From JBMOKT01 sp049323895 (lineage in GTDB: Bacteria > Bacillota > Peptococcia > Peptococcales > BICA1-8): DNA of 64,000 nt. This document shows, piece after piece, positions 18,604-26,419 of this stretch. Numbering within the stretch: position 1 is the first letter of the stretch; each line of letters begins with the position of its first letter. The notes beneath the pieces were generated by a model that saw nothing but the letters and a program-made list of their open reading frames with translations, made no database searches and was not told where the DNA came from. The translations under genes were made by a program, and so were the position numbers. The DNA is taken from contig JBMOKT010000023.1 in assembly GCA_049323895.1 (NCBI GenBank), forward strand, positions 62,001 to 126,000, written 5' to 3'.

Positions 18604-18690
18604 ATATACATCTTAAAGGGTTGGGAATATTCCCGACTTTAACCCCCGTGGGTGTATATAAGATAAATTATTTTTTTATGAAAGGGGGAG
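18604..18690 (+). promoter_or_regulatory. Structured leader RNA upstream of speD, candidate regulatory element
   Basis: A 9-bp closing stem pairs ATATACATC (18604-18612) with GGTGTATAT (18651-18659). It encloses a hairpin with TTAAA/TTTAA and GTTGGG/CCCGAC arms (18613-18641). The intervening CCCCC (18642-18646) is complementary to GGGGG in the Shine-Dalgarno AAAGGGGGAGG of speD. The layout suggests control of translation. I do not recognise it as a known riboswitch class. Confidence 0.5.
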
Positions 18691-18696
18691 GCCAAA

Positions 18697-19095
18697 ATGA
18701 GTTTTTCAACTTTTGGTCGACATGTAGTTGCTGATTTTTATGGAGTATCTGCGGAGGTTTTAAATGATTTTAAATTCCTGCGAAGTGCCCTATATGAAGC
18801 AGCAAGAATTTCAGGAGCTACCGTTGTAGGAGAGCAATTTAACCAGTTTGAGCCGCAAGGAGTTACCGGAGTCCTAGTTTTAGCGGAAAGTCATCTTTCC
18901 ATCCATACCTATCCGGAACATGGTTTTTGTGCAGTTGATTGTTATACCTGCGGTACAGAGGTTGATCCGGAAAAAGCTTATAAACATTTAATCACCTTAC
19001 TTAAACCGAAAAAAACCTATGAACGAGGTTTAATGCGGGGTACCGGAGAAATAACGGATTTAACCAAAAATGAGCTGAAGGTAGTTAACTCGTAA
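18697..19095 (+). CDS. speD: S-adenosylmethionine decarboxylase proenzyme, small class 1B form
   Basis: 132 residues, normal for the Thermotoga/Bacillus-type enzyme. The cleavage site E64-S65 lies in LAESHLSIHTYPE, where Ser65 becomes the pyruvoyl group. His70 and Cys85 match the catalytic residues of this family. It makes decarboxylated AdoMet, the aminopropyl donor for spermidine. ATG 18697 follows AAAGGGGGAGG. speE is not adjacent. A second, unrelated-length AdoMet decarboxylase lies at 35206-35985. It has its own promoter, structured leader and terminator. Confidence 0.95.
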   Translation: MSFSTFGRHVVADFYGVSAEVLNDFKFLRSALYEAARISGATVVGEQFNQFEPQGVTGVLVLAESHLSIHTYPEHGFCAVDCYTCGTEVDPEKAYKHLITLLKPKKTYERGLMRGTGEITDLTKNELKVVNS

Positions 19096-19104
19096 GGGTT
19101 ATTT

Positions 19105-19133
19105 AAAAGACCAGTTTTTAACTGGTCTTTTTG
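19105..19133 (+). terminator. Terminator after the small speD gene
   Basis: AAAAGACCAGTT and AACTGGTCTTTTT form a tight hairpin with a U-rich tail. Confidence 0.9.
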
Positions 19134-19336
19134 TTTTATCTAGAATAAATGTATATCAATATTTTTTTTAAATTCAATGGAATATGGAGGAATATTAAGT
19201 ATTTTGGAGTTGAATTGAGTTAAATTAAATTTACACTAATATCTTTCCTTTTTTTCAAGGATATGATAAAATATAAACAGACAACTTCTATTGTTATAAA
19301 AGGTTTTCTTAATCTGTTTTGAAAGGGGGGTATTGT

Positions 19337-19501
19337 ATGGCTTATAAACTGGATTTTGCTATTAAAAAATTCATTTATGAAATTAACGAAAAAATTGCCG
19401 AGGCCCGAGAAAATGGAAAAAGTCAGGAATATGTTGAAGGATTGGACAATGCCCTTAGGATAATGTTGGAGACAGAAGAAAGCGTTGGAAAAATGATATA
19501 A
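19337..19501 (+). CDS. Small charged protein of unknown function
   Basis: 54 residues from ATG 19337, behind AAAGGGGGG. An earlier in-frame ATG at 19319 would bury the ribosome site. The sequence is helical and rich in Glu/Lys, with FIYEINEKIAEARENG and YVEGLDNALRIML. It has no cysteine, transmembrane segment or known motif. It is flanked by an upstream AT-rich promoter region and its own terminator, which supports a real gene. Function unknown. Confidence 0.65.
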   Translation: MAYKLDFAIKKFIYEINEKIAEARENGKSQEYVEGLDNALRIMLETEESVGKMI

Positions 19502-19504
19502 ATA

Positions 19505-19532
19505 AAAACTGAGCACTGGCTCAGTTTTTTTA
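19505..19532 (+). terminator. Terminator after the 54-residue protein gene
   Basis: AAAACTGAGC and GCTCAGTTTTTTT with loop ACTG. Confidence 0.9.
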
Positions 19533-19567
19533 TCCATTAGGAAAAAAATTTTTCGGTTGTGGATAAA

Positions 19568-19604
19568 CTAGCCACTAGCCACTAAACGCCGCAGGCGTTT
19601 TTTT
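19568..19604. repeat. CTAGCCA repeat copy followed by a CGCC hairpin
   Basis: ACTAGCCACTAGCCACTA (19568-19584) runs into the hairpin AAACGCC-GCA-GGCGTTTTTTT. The same combination of repeat unit and AACGCC hairpin recurs near 34605-34687. Confidence 0.7.
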
Positions 19605-20214
19605 ATATGCCTAAATCTTCATTGACAATTATCACATGGAGCCTATCCTTATCAGCGGGCATCTGGCTTCTTATTATAGTATACATACGGCATATCCTTT
19701 GCAGCGACTTGCAATCACTGCATTCACCTGTTTTACAACAGGGGTTCTGCCTGCCAAGCATTTTAGCTAATCTAGGGGCAGTGTATTTTCTTAGTCTTTC
19801 CCAGGCCGCAGCTTCATCTGGAACAATTTTATTCCTACCTACTACCACTATCACCTTATCTGGCCCAAATAACATTGCGGCTACCCTGTTACCTTTTCCA
19901 TCAATATTTATTAATTCCCCTTGGGACGTAACTGCATTGGAACTGGTTAAATAAACATCGGAAAGCATCCCTTCTTTGCGCCTTCTTAAGTTTTCTTCAG
20001 GAGAAATCCCTTCAGCAAACTGATTAATAACATTGTACTTGCCGGAAGTAACTTCATCAAAAATACCTGTTTCTCTTAAGGTAAGGGAATTTCCCATTGC
20101 TATCTTTGCCTTTTCGGGAATTAAACTAATTGCCAATTTTAGGGCAGCCTTCCTGTCTTCCACAAAATATGCGTTTATGTTGTTTTCACTGAACTTGCTA
20201 AGTAACTCTTCCAT
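19603..20214 (-). CDS. LUD-domain (LutC/YkgG-like) protein with a C-terminal cysteine cluster
   Basis: 203 residues. The LUD fold spans about 1-165, with AMGNSLTLRETGIFDEV and SSNAVTSQGELINIDGKGNRVA as family motifs. The tail has NPCCKTGECSDCKSLQRIC, a possible metal or iron-sulfur site that the minimal LutC lacks. LutC-type proteins accompany lactate oxidation complexes. This one is distant from the larA module and next to a MoaD-like gene, so its pathway is unclear. ATG lies behind AGGTTAAT-type weak ribosome site. Confidence 0.82.
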   Translation of the reverse strand: MEELLSKFSENNINAYFVEDRKAALKLAISLIPEKAKIAMGNSLTLRETGIFDEVTSGKYNVINQFAEGISPEENLRRRKEGMLSDVYLTSSNAVTSQGELINIDGKGNRVAAMLFGPDKVIVVVGRNKIVPDEAAAWERLRKYTAPRLAKMLGRQNPCCKTGECSDCKSLQRICRMYTIIRSQMPADKDRLHVIIVNEDLGI

Positions 20215-20279
20215 TTATTAACCTCCAAATAAAAATAAAATTTATAATTTATTGCCCTATTATTATACAAATTAAAAAA

Positions 20280-20576
20280 TTATTTACCATTCCCTGAAAT
20301 TTTAACCATTCCTAATAAGGCCCGGTAAGGACCGGGTGTTCCCGGAGGAACAAAGGCTACCCTGTCACCTGGTTTTATTTTTCCATCCTGGATGCTCACT
20401 GCCAGACCGTTTATAAATACAGCTTCAATTAGATTAAGGGGAAGGTCCAATAAATTGGCCAATTCTATGGCTGAGCACTCTTTTTCTAAAGGATAGTAAT
20501 AAGGAAAGGTCCACTCTCTCTCATCACATATTTTTTTTAGGAAGGAAAAACAACGTACCTCAACTCGCTTATTCAT
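20280..20576 (-). CDS. MoaD/ThiS-like ubiquitin-fold protein lacking the C-terminal Gly-Gly
   Basis: 98 residues. The pattern IEAVFINGLAVSIQDGKIKPGDRVAFVPP is the beta-grasp MoaD/ThiS core. The chain continues past the usual end (GTPGPYRALLGMVKISGNGK) and has no terminal GG, so it is unlikely to be a normal sulfur carrier. It sits between a LUD gene and the AOR region, which has its own canonical MoaD. A role as a tungstopterin-related accessory protein is a guess. Confidence 0.65.
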   Translation of the reverse strand: MNKRVEVRCFSFLKKICDEREWTFPYYYPLEKECSAIELANLLDLPLNLIEAVFINGLAVSIQDGKIKPGDRVAFVPPGTPGPYRALLGMVKISGNGK

Positions 20577-20651
20577 TCAAATCGCTCCTAAATATAAAAT
20601 ATAATTAATATATTTCAATTTATTATTCCCTTATCCTTCCTGATGTTATAA

Positions 20652-20690
20652 AAAAAGGTTTAGCACCCTACTCGGCTGCTAAACCTTTTT
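20652..20690 (-). terminator. Terminator after the 147-residue protein gene
   Basis: Arms AAAAAGGTTTAGCA and TGCTAAACCTTTTT. Symmetrical, so it can act on either strand. Confidence 0.8.
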
Positions 20691-20691
20691 C

Positions 20692-21135
20692 TTAAATATT
20701 TACTGCTTTTTCTCCCTTTAAGGACTGTGTGAATTTAGCTTCAATATTGGTTGAATCAAAAATAAAGCCTCTATCATAGGAAATAACCGGTCCAAAAGGC
20801 AGTTTTTCGCCAAAAGGATTTTCAAAGGAAGTAATGACAATTTTTGAGTCTAAAGCAGAGAGTCTATTGCTTAAAATTTTCATTGATTTAGCCGGAAGTT
20901 GTCTGGGTACAGCTACCCAGAAATTTTTAGCGTCTTCACCCAGATAAACACTAAAGCTTCTCATGCTTACCCATCTATTTGACTCTTTGCTAATATCTTC
21001 TAAACCTTTTAAAACTAAACCCCTGATTTTTGCTTCATCTGTATTTTTTGGCAATGAATTCTTAGCAAATCCCCAACATATAAAATACTGCTGTCCCTCA
21101 AACTCAGGATATAAATATAAGACCTTATTAATCAA
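20692..21135 (-). CDS. Conserved-looking protein of unknown function
   Basis: 147 residues from TTG 21133-21135, eight bases after AAGGAGAG. An upstream ATG in frame would include the ribosome site and is less likely. The sequence mixes strands and helices (YFICWGFAKNSLPKN, FSVYLGEDAKNFWVAVPRQL, PVISYDRGFIFD). There is no signal peptide, cysteine motif or membrane segment. I do not recognise the family. It is flanked by two terminators, so it is probably transcribed alone. Confidence 0.6.
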   Translation of the reverse strand: MINKVLYLYPEFEGQQYFICWGFAKNSLPKNTDEAKIRGLVLKGLEDISKESNRWVSMRSFSVYLGEDAKNFWVAVPRQLPAKSMKILSNRLSALDSKIVITSFENPFGEKLPFGPVISYDRGFIFDSTNIEAKFTQSLKGEKAVNI

Positions 21136-21230
21136 TTTGCTTCTCTCCTTTTTTTTAGTCACTATAATTATAAACAATTCATATTTATTATTTGTTATCT
21201 CTTTGTTAACTCCACATTAACTACAAAAAT

Positions 21231-21261
21231 AAATAGCTGCCTTTGTCTAGCAGCTATTTTT
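21231..21261 (-). terminator. Terminator between AOR and the 147-residue protein gene
   Basis: AAATAGCTGC and GCAGCTATTTTT around a 9-nt loop. Confidence 0.8.
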
Positions 21262-21317
21262 GCAGCACACTTTTACTATTCTAATGGCAAAACAAGAAAA
21301 AAGCAATAACAATTTTT

Positions 21318-23162
21318 TTATATTATTCCATATTTATTTAATGTCTCCTCCGTTGGGACCCCCATCTGATCCCAGCCCCTATAGGAATAATACCCATCCA
21401 ACATATTTTCCAAAGAAGGCAAAGTATCTTTTGCTCCTCCACTACCCCTTTTATGGTTGGCAATACGGTTGGGCAGCTTGTCATCCTTCCGGGAAAAACC
21501 GCAAGAGATGTTGTACATTCTTTTAATATTAACAATTCTCGAACCCGCATCCAAAAACTCTTCCCGGTCCATATCCCACCCAGTCACATAATTTAACCAT
21601 TGTAAGAGGGTTGTTACTGTTTCATCCCCGAAACCAAAGACGAGAAACTTACAACCAATTAGGGAATCAAAGAGAGCCATTAAATCCTGCAGCTCAGCAA
21701 CCAACTGTGCCTTTCCCTGGTAGGAAAATCTGTCAAAAGTTTCAGGAAAACCCAGATCCTTAATGGAAATACCGTCTTCATACTCATAGGAAAGGGAATT
21801 TAAATGGCAGGCACCTCTGGGGCTGGTTGCATAAGCCAGTGCATTACTGAATTTAGCCCTGGGGTCATGGGCCGGGAGGTCCATGCCTTTGATTTGTACA
21901 ATCATTTCTTGAGCACCGCCCCCTATTTTGGCTGCAGCTATTTTGCTCCCTTCTCCTAATAACCAGCCTAAATCCTCCCGTAAGGCTATTTTCTCAATCA
22001 TTTTTATCATTGCCGGGGCATTTCCCCATTCCAGGTTTATGCCTCCCAGTTGTTCTTTATTAATTAATCCATCTGCATAAGCCTCCATAGCAAAAGATAT
22101 TGCTGCTCCTGCAGCAATGGTATCCAAACCAAACCTATTACAAAGTTCATTTGCCTTGGCAATTGCCTCTAAATCATCAATGAGGCAGTTAGAGCCTAAC
22201 ATGCCGATTGTCTCGTATTCTGGTCCTGCTCCTTTTACACCTTGGTAAACACCTGATTCAATTTTTATTTCCCGACCGCAACCAATTATACATTGAGCAC
22301 AATGATATTTTTTCTGCAGAATAGTCTTGGACATTGTTTCACCTGATAGCTTTTCAGCTGTCTTAAATGTTCCCTCACGCCAGTTCTTAACAGGTAAATC
22401 TCCTATCGCCTCCACAGTTTCCAAGGCGACGGCAGTCCCATATTCGCCTAATATGTCAGTGTTTTTCCGAACCCTTCCGGCCCATTTTTTAATTGATTCT
22501 CTCAACTTCTCCTGATTGGCTATGGGTATTTTCAACCTGCCCTTCCTTATTACAATGACCTTTAAATTTTTGGAGCCCATAACGGCTCCAACTCCACAGC
22601 GGCCGGCAGCCCGCCCGTCCCGTCCATCATTCATAATAGCCGCGATACGGACTAGATTTTCCCCAGCCTGACCGATACTGCAGGTTACAATATCCTGTCC
22701 CAGTTCATCTTTGAGGATCTCATCCAATTGGTATGTATCAAGACCCCAGTATTTCTCAGCTTCCCTTACTTCTATTTGCCCGTTTTCTATATAAAGGTAA
22801 ACAGGTTTTTCTGCTTTGCCGGAGACAATTAAACCATCTACACCAGCCTTTTTTAAATGGGCTCCCCACGTTCCCCCTGAGTTGGCTTCTCCATACCCAC
22901 CTGTCAGCGGAGATTTGGTAACAACCTGATATCTTCCAAAGTTAGGGGCATTTGTTCCCACCAAAGGTCCGGTAAGGAAAATGAGAAGGTTTTCCGGACC
23001 CAGGGGATTGGTGGTGCCGTCAGTCTCCTCCTTCAGTATCTTAGCGCCTAACCCCGACCCTCCGATATACTTCCTCAAGGTTTCTTCCTTAAAAGTTGTA
23101 TATGATATTTTTCCTGTGGTCAAATTGACCCGTATAAAATTATCTATATATCCACCTGCCAT
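21318..23162 (-). CDS. aor: Tungsten-dependent aldehyde:ferredoxin oxidoreductase
   Basis: 614 residues, full family length. The N-terminal domain binds bis-pterin (YIGGSGLGAKIL, GPLVGTNAPNFGRYQVVTKSPLTG, GRAAGRCGVGAVMGSKNLK). The iron-sulfur ligands are in YHCAQCIIGCGREI plus a later cysteine (SLIGCKFLVFG). It oxidises aldehydes to acids (or the reverse) with ferredoxin, in the cytoplasm. A canonical MoaD ends 10 bp upstream, an arrangement typical of AOR operons supplying molybdopterin. The exact aldehyde is unknown. Confidence 0.95.
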   Translation of the reverse strand: MAGGYIDNFIRVNLTTGKISYTTFKEETLRKYIGGSGLGAKILKEETDGTTNPLGPENLLIFLTGPLVGTNAPNFGRYQVVTKSPLTGGYGEANSGGTWGAHLKKAGVDGLIVSGKAEKPVYLYIENGQIEVREAEKYWGLDTYQLDEILKDELGQDIVTCSIGQAGENLVRIAAIMNDGRDGRAAGRCGVGAVMGSKNLKVIVIRKGRLKIPIANQEKLRESIKKWAGRVRKNTDILGEYGTAVALETVEAIGDLPVKNWREGTFKTAEKLSGETMSKTILQKKYHCAQCIIGCGREIKIESGVYQGVKGAGPEYETIGMLGSNCLIDDLEAIAKANELCNRFGLDTIAAGAAISFAMEAYADGLINKEQLGGINLEWGNAPAMIKMIEKIALREDLGWLLGEGSKIAAAKIGGGAQEMIVQIKGMDLPAHDPRAKFSNALAYATSPRGACHLNSLSYEYEDGISIKDLGFPETFDRFSYQGKAQLVAELQDLMALFDSLIGCKFLVFGFGDETVTTLLQWLNYVTGWDMDREEFLDAGSRIVNIKRMYNISCGFSRKDDKLPNRIANHKRGSGGAKDTLPSLENMLDGYYSYRGWDQMGVPTEETLNKYGII

Positions 23163-23172
23163 ATTAACCTCC

Positions 23173-23484
23173 TCACCCCCCGCACATAGGGATTAAGATT
23201 TTTATTTCCGCTCCATCCTCCACAACATCTTCAAACAATGATAATTCCCTATTAATTAAGATAACTGCCTTAATCTTGCCCTCCCTGAGATAGTTATCTT
23301 CTCTTAATTTTTCATAGAATTCAGGATAATCATTATACAATGAATTTAATATCTCGTTTACAGTAGGTTTTTCTGCAAAAGGCATCTCAAATTCCACCTT
23401 CTCCATTCCAAAAATCTTTCTAAAAGGCGGTCCGAATTTAATATTTACAAACAATTTTCCATCACCCACCCGACAACTTTGCAT
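23173..23484 (-). CDS. moaD: MoaD-family sulfur carrier, AOR-associated
   Basis: 103 residues with a beta-grasp pattern (VKFGPPFRKIFG, KAVILINRELSLFEDVVEDGAEIKIL) ending in PMCGG. The terminal Gly-Gly would be thiocarboxylated to carry sulfur for pterin dithiolene formation. Overlap-close spacing to aor suggests one transcript and a dedicated role in making the tungsten cofactor. Confidence 0.88.
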   Translation of the reverse strand: MQSCRVGDGKLFVNIKFGPPFRKIFGMEKVEFEMPFAEKPTVNEILNSLYNDYPEFYEKLREDNYLREGKIKAVILINRELSLFEDVVEDGAEIKILIPMCGG

Positions 23485-23550
23485 TGTATATAATTATGTT
23501 TCTTTGTTTCCTTAATAAATTCCTGCAAAAACTAAAAAGTGGAAGAGTGA

Positions 23551-23697
23551 AAAAGTGCTAATCCCACCTATCTGGATGGAAGTGCCGCTCAATTTAAATC
23601 AATCCTTATTAGCGCCGGTTTGAGAGAATGTCAGATAGAAATAAATTATCAGGATTTATTGAAGGTTACACAGGACCTAATGGGAGGCTTGGTTTAA
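23551..23697 (+). pseudogene. Possible 48-codon gene remnant
   Basis: An open stretch after TGA 23548-23550 encodes TYLDGSAAQFKSILISAGL and DLLKVTQDLMGGLV before TAA, with no plausible start or ribosome site. The amphipathic pattern resembles the end of a real protein. I cannot name the family; it may be chance. Otherwise the gap 23485-23752 shows nothing. Confidence 0.3.
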
Positions 23698-23752
23698 GCA
23701 TGTCAAAGGACGAAGCTTTCGACACTATTTGTTTAAGAACATTTTAGTTGTT

Positions 23753-24301
23753 TTACGACACAAACTTTATTATAATCTTACTAATTGGCAATCCAATTAC
23801 AACTCCTAATATTAATTGTGTTATATTCCCTGGGATAGAGGTTACCGGAGCAATCCAATTACCATATAGAATACCCTCTGTTAAATAATAACCAAAAATC
23901 ATCCATATTCCACCAACTAAAACTGCAACTAGGTTCCAGAAAATACTTTTTCCTTTCCTGTTACTTGCATGTGAGATAGCTCCAACTATATAACCCATTA
24001 CCCCTCTTATTACAAATGTGAAAGGCGCCCATAGTGCCCAACCTGAAATAATATCAAATAAACCCATGCCGAATGCTCCAGCAATAGCACCTTTCTTTTT
24101 CCCAAATACAATGGCTGAAATAAATAAAGCTACATTTCCTAAGTGAATTAAACCACCATTTATTGAGATCGGTAATCTTATGTTTATAAATTTGGTTGCG
24201 ACTAAAACTAGAGTAATTAGTAGGGCGGAAACAACCATATCGTTTGTTTTGGTATTTAGTGAAGTAGCCTGTTCATTTTTATTGTTACTTACATTTTCCA
24301 T
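23753..24301 (-). CDS. ECF transporter substrate-binding (S) component
   Basis: 182 residues from ATG 24299-24301 behind GGAGGAAGAG. Six hydrophobic segments are present. The pattern HLGNVALFISAIVFGKKKGA, followed by GMGLFDIISGWALWAPFTF and GVMGYIVGAI, is typical of ECF_ribofla_trS-type S components for vitamins. It lies 40 bp downstream of a class V aminotransferase, so a vitamin B6 form is a possible cargo. A queuosine precursor should also be considered, given the preQ1 riboswitch 1.4 kb away on the other strand. The energising EcfA/T subunits are not in the window. Confidence 0.8.
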   Translation of the reverse strand: MENVSNNKNEQATSLNTKTNDMVVSALLITLVLVATKFINIRLPISINGGLIHLGNVALFISAIVFGKKKGAIAGAFGMGLFDIISGWALWAPFTFVIRGVMGYIVGAISHASNRKGKSIFWNLVAVLVGGIWMIFGYYLTEGILYGNWIAPVTSIPGNITQLILGVVIGLPISKIIIKFVS

Positions 24302-24340
24302 AAACAACCCTCTTCCTCCATATAAAAATTAGTGTAATAG

Positions 24341-25480
24341 TTATCTCTCCATCTTTTCAATAAAAACATGATGGATTTTCTTTTTTAAGTTAAAATTTAA
24401 TTTTTCCAGTGTAGTATTTAGTGCTTTTAAGGTAATGTAGACTTTTTCCTCATAACAGTTCTCGCCCATATGCCCAATTCGCAGAACCTTGTCTTTTAGA
24501 AAGTCAAATGCGCTGGCAATCATAATATTATGTTCCTTAAGCATATTAGTATAAATCTGTTCAAAAGTAATTCCCTCCGGGACTAAAACAGTAGTAACAG
24601 TATTTGAGTATCCATTAGTAGGGTATAGTTCCAAACCAGACTCAGTCAAAGAATATCTAACTGATTCACCTATTTTTTGATGACGATGCAAAAAATTTGC
24701 TTCCTCCAATAAGCGGACAACGGCAGTTTTAAGTCCATAGATATTATTAATAGCTTGAGTATACGGGAACCACTTGTCTTCATACCAGCTCTTCCAAACT
24801 GCCAAATTAGCATAATATCCTGTAATGGGCTTTTCCCTATTAGTGATTTTTTCCCAAGCCTTTTCACTTATACTAATAAAGGTTAGCCCTGGAGGTGCCG
24901 ATAAACACTTTTGCGACCCACCAATAACTATATCCATTTTCCAATCATCAACTTTTACTAATTCCCCTCCTATAGCTGAAACTGAATCAACTATAGAAAT
25001 AATTCCATACTCATTTAAAACTGGACAAATTTGATCAACAGGGTTGGTAATCCCAGAAGGAGTTTCACAATGAACTACTGTAGCAATTTTAAAGTTGCTG
25101 TCCCTTTTTAAAGAATCTTTTAATTTTGAAATGTCTACACCTTCCCTATAATCAAAAGTTAGATACTTCACTATACCTCCGTACATTTTGGCAAAATCAC
25201 CAAAACCTTTTCCATAAATACCATTATCTATACATAAAACTCTATCACCGGGTTCGATTAAGGAAGCACATGCTGCTTCCAATCCCAATATTGCTTCAGC
25301 AGATAATATAAGAACCTGGTTCTTTGTTTGTAAGAGCCTTTGTAGACTATGGCAAGTTTCCTTATAAAACTCAAAAAAACTTAAATCTAAATCTGGATTT
25401 GTCATAGCTTTTGCCATGGCGTTTCTCACATCTTCATGTACTTGGGTAGGACCGGGAGTCATTATCACTGGAGTCTTCAT
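24341..25480 (-). CDS. Class V PLP aminotransferase (alanine-glyoxylate / pyridoxamine-pyruvate type)
   Basis: 379 residues. MTPGPTQVHEDV at the N-terminus, HCETPSGITNPV, VDSVSAIGGE and the PLP lysine in GSQKCLSAPPG (about Lys191) define the AGXT-like class V group. The family includes alanine:glyoxylate, serine:pyruvate and pyridoxamine:pyruvate aminotransferases. The neighbouring S component for vitamin uptake makes the pyridoxamine reaction worth considering. The C-terminal tail KKKIHHVFIEKMER is lysine-rich and slightly longer than usual. Confidence 0.88.
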   Translation of the reverse strand: MKTPVIMTPGPTQVHEDVRNAMAKAMTNPDLDLSFFEFYKETCHSLQRLLQTKNQVLILSAEAILGLEAACASLIEPGDRVLCIDNGIYGKGFGDFAKMYGGIVKYLTFDYREGVDISKLKDSLKRDSNFKIATVVHCETPSGITNPVDQICPVLNEYGIISIVDSVSAIGGELVKVDDWKMDIVIGGSQKCLSAPPGLTFISISEKAWEKITNREKPITGYYANLAVWKSWYEDKWFPYTQAINNIYGLKTAVVRLLEEANFLHRHQKIGESVRYSLTESGLELYPTNGYSNTVTTVLVPEGITFEQIYTNMLKEHNIMIASAFDFLKDKVLRIGHMGENCYEEKVYITLKALNTTLEKLNFNLKKKIHHVFIEKMER

Positions 25481-25670
25481 ATTATCACCTCTTGATTAAA
25501 ACTAAATCAATTATATCTGCAAACTGTACTACTCAAAAGTGACAGTTTCCCATATATCAAGCGGGTCAGTTAATAAATTTACAGTAAGTATAGTAGAAGT
25601 ATAATTATTTTTTATTTCAATTGCTAAATAAATAAAAATATGCTATTTTGTTATAGTACAATTCAATTTT

Positions 25671-25704
25671 CGCAGTGGCAGCTACCTGCGTTAACAAAAC
25701 TGCT
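25671..25704 (+). promoter_or_regulatory. PreQ1-I riboswitch aptamer
   Basis: P1 pairs CGCAG (25671-25675) with CTGCG (25686-25690). The 10-nt loop TGGCAGCTAC has the same length as in the Thermoanaerobacter aptamer and contains the AGCTAC of Bacillus queC. The A-rich tail TTAACAAAAC is identical to known preQ1-I tails. The following CTGC pairs with GCAG of the loop to form the H-type pseudoknot. A TATAGT box lies at 25652-25657. It precedes a terminator and the yhhQ operon. Confidence 0.93.
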
Positions 25705-25726
25705 CCATATATGGTTTTGTTACAAC

Positions 25727-25753
25727 GCTAGGCTTTTTGCCTAGCTTTTTTTA
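25727..25753 (+). terminator. PreQ1-controlled terminator
   Basis: GCTAGGC-TTTTT-GCCTAGC followed by seven T residues. A competing hairpin pairs GCGTTAACAAAAC (25688-25700) with GTTTTGTT and AACGC (25714-25728). It uses both the aptamer tail and the first two bases of the terminator. Ligand binding should therefore favour termination (an off switch). Confidence 0.9.
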
Positions 25754-25787
25754 TTGTCTGCGGCTGTAATAATTTTAGGAGGAAAAA

Positions 25788-26402
25788 ATGAAAAAATATC
25801 CAGTTCTATTAGTATCCTTATATGTGGCCTGCGAATTAATTGCAAATATTACTGCAGGCAAACTAACTATGGCAGGTAATTTTGTAGTGCCTGCAGCCGT
25901 TTATATTTTTACCATCAGCTACACTTTATTAGATTTAATTAACCGTGTTTTAGGTAAAGAAGAGGCTCAAAGAATTGTAAAAGGCGCTTTTATTGCTAAT
26001 ATACTATTGGCTCTTTATGTTTCAATTGTTATTCATCTACCTGGTGCCCCCTTTTGGCAGGGACAAGAAGCTTTTGTTACAACCCTTGCTAATACCCCAA
26101 GAGTTACTTTTGCTTCCCTAACTGCTTATTATCTTTCAAGCAACATGGATATTCTTCTTTACCATAAACTTAAAGACAGAGCAGCATTATGGTTAAGGGT
26201 ATTTGCTTCCAACAGTTTAAGTCTTTTGGTTGATACTATCGTATTTATAACAATAGCCTTTGGTGGGATAATGCCCTTATTACCTTTAATCCAGGGACAA
26301 TATATTATTAAGTTGGCTACAACAATTATTACCATTCCCCTTATTTATCTGACTAGATTTTTTAATGGTGGAGAAGAAGCCAAGCTATCCTTTAACAAAT
26401 AG
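25788..26402 (+). CDS. yhhQ: YhhQ/VUT-family transporter, queuosine precursor uptake
   Basis: 204 residues with about six hydrophobic helices. The opening VSLYVACELIANITAGKL and VFASNSLSLLVDTIVFI match the VUT (COG1738) family. Family members import preQ0, preQ1 or queuine. ATG 25788 follows AGGAGG. Its position as first gene behind a preQ1-I riboswitch strongly supports the precursor role. Two short-spaced genes follow on the same transcript. Confidence 0.9.
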   Translation: MKKYPVLLVSLYVACELIANITAGKLTMAGNFVVPAAVYIFTISYTLLDLINRVLGKEEAQRIVKGAFIANILLALYVSIVIHLPGAPFWQGQEAFVTTLANTPRVTFASLTAYYLSSNMDILLYHKLKDRAALWLRVFASNSLSLLVDTIVFITIAFGGIMPLLPLIQGQYIIKLATTIITIPLIYLTRFFNGGEEAKLSFNK

Positions 26403-26419
26403 AGAAAGGGGAAAAGCCT

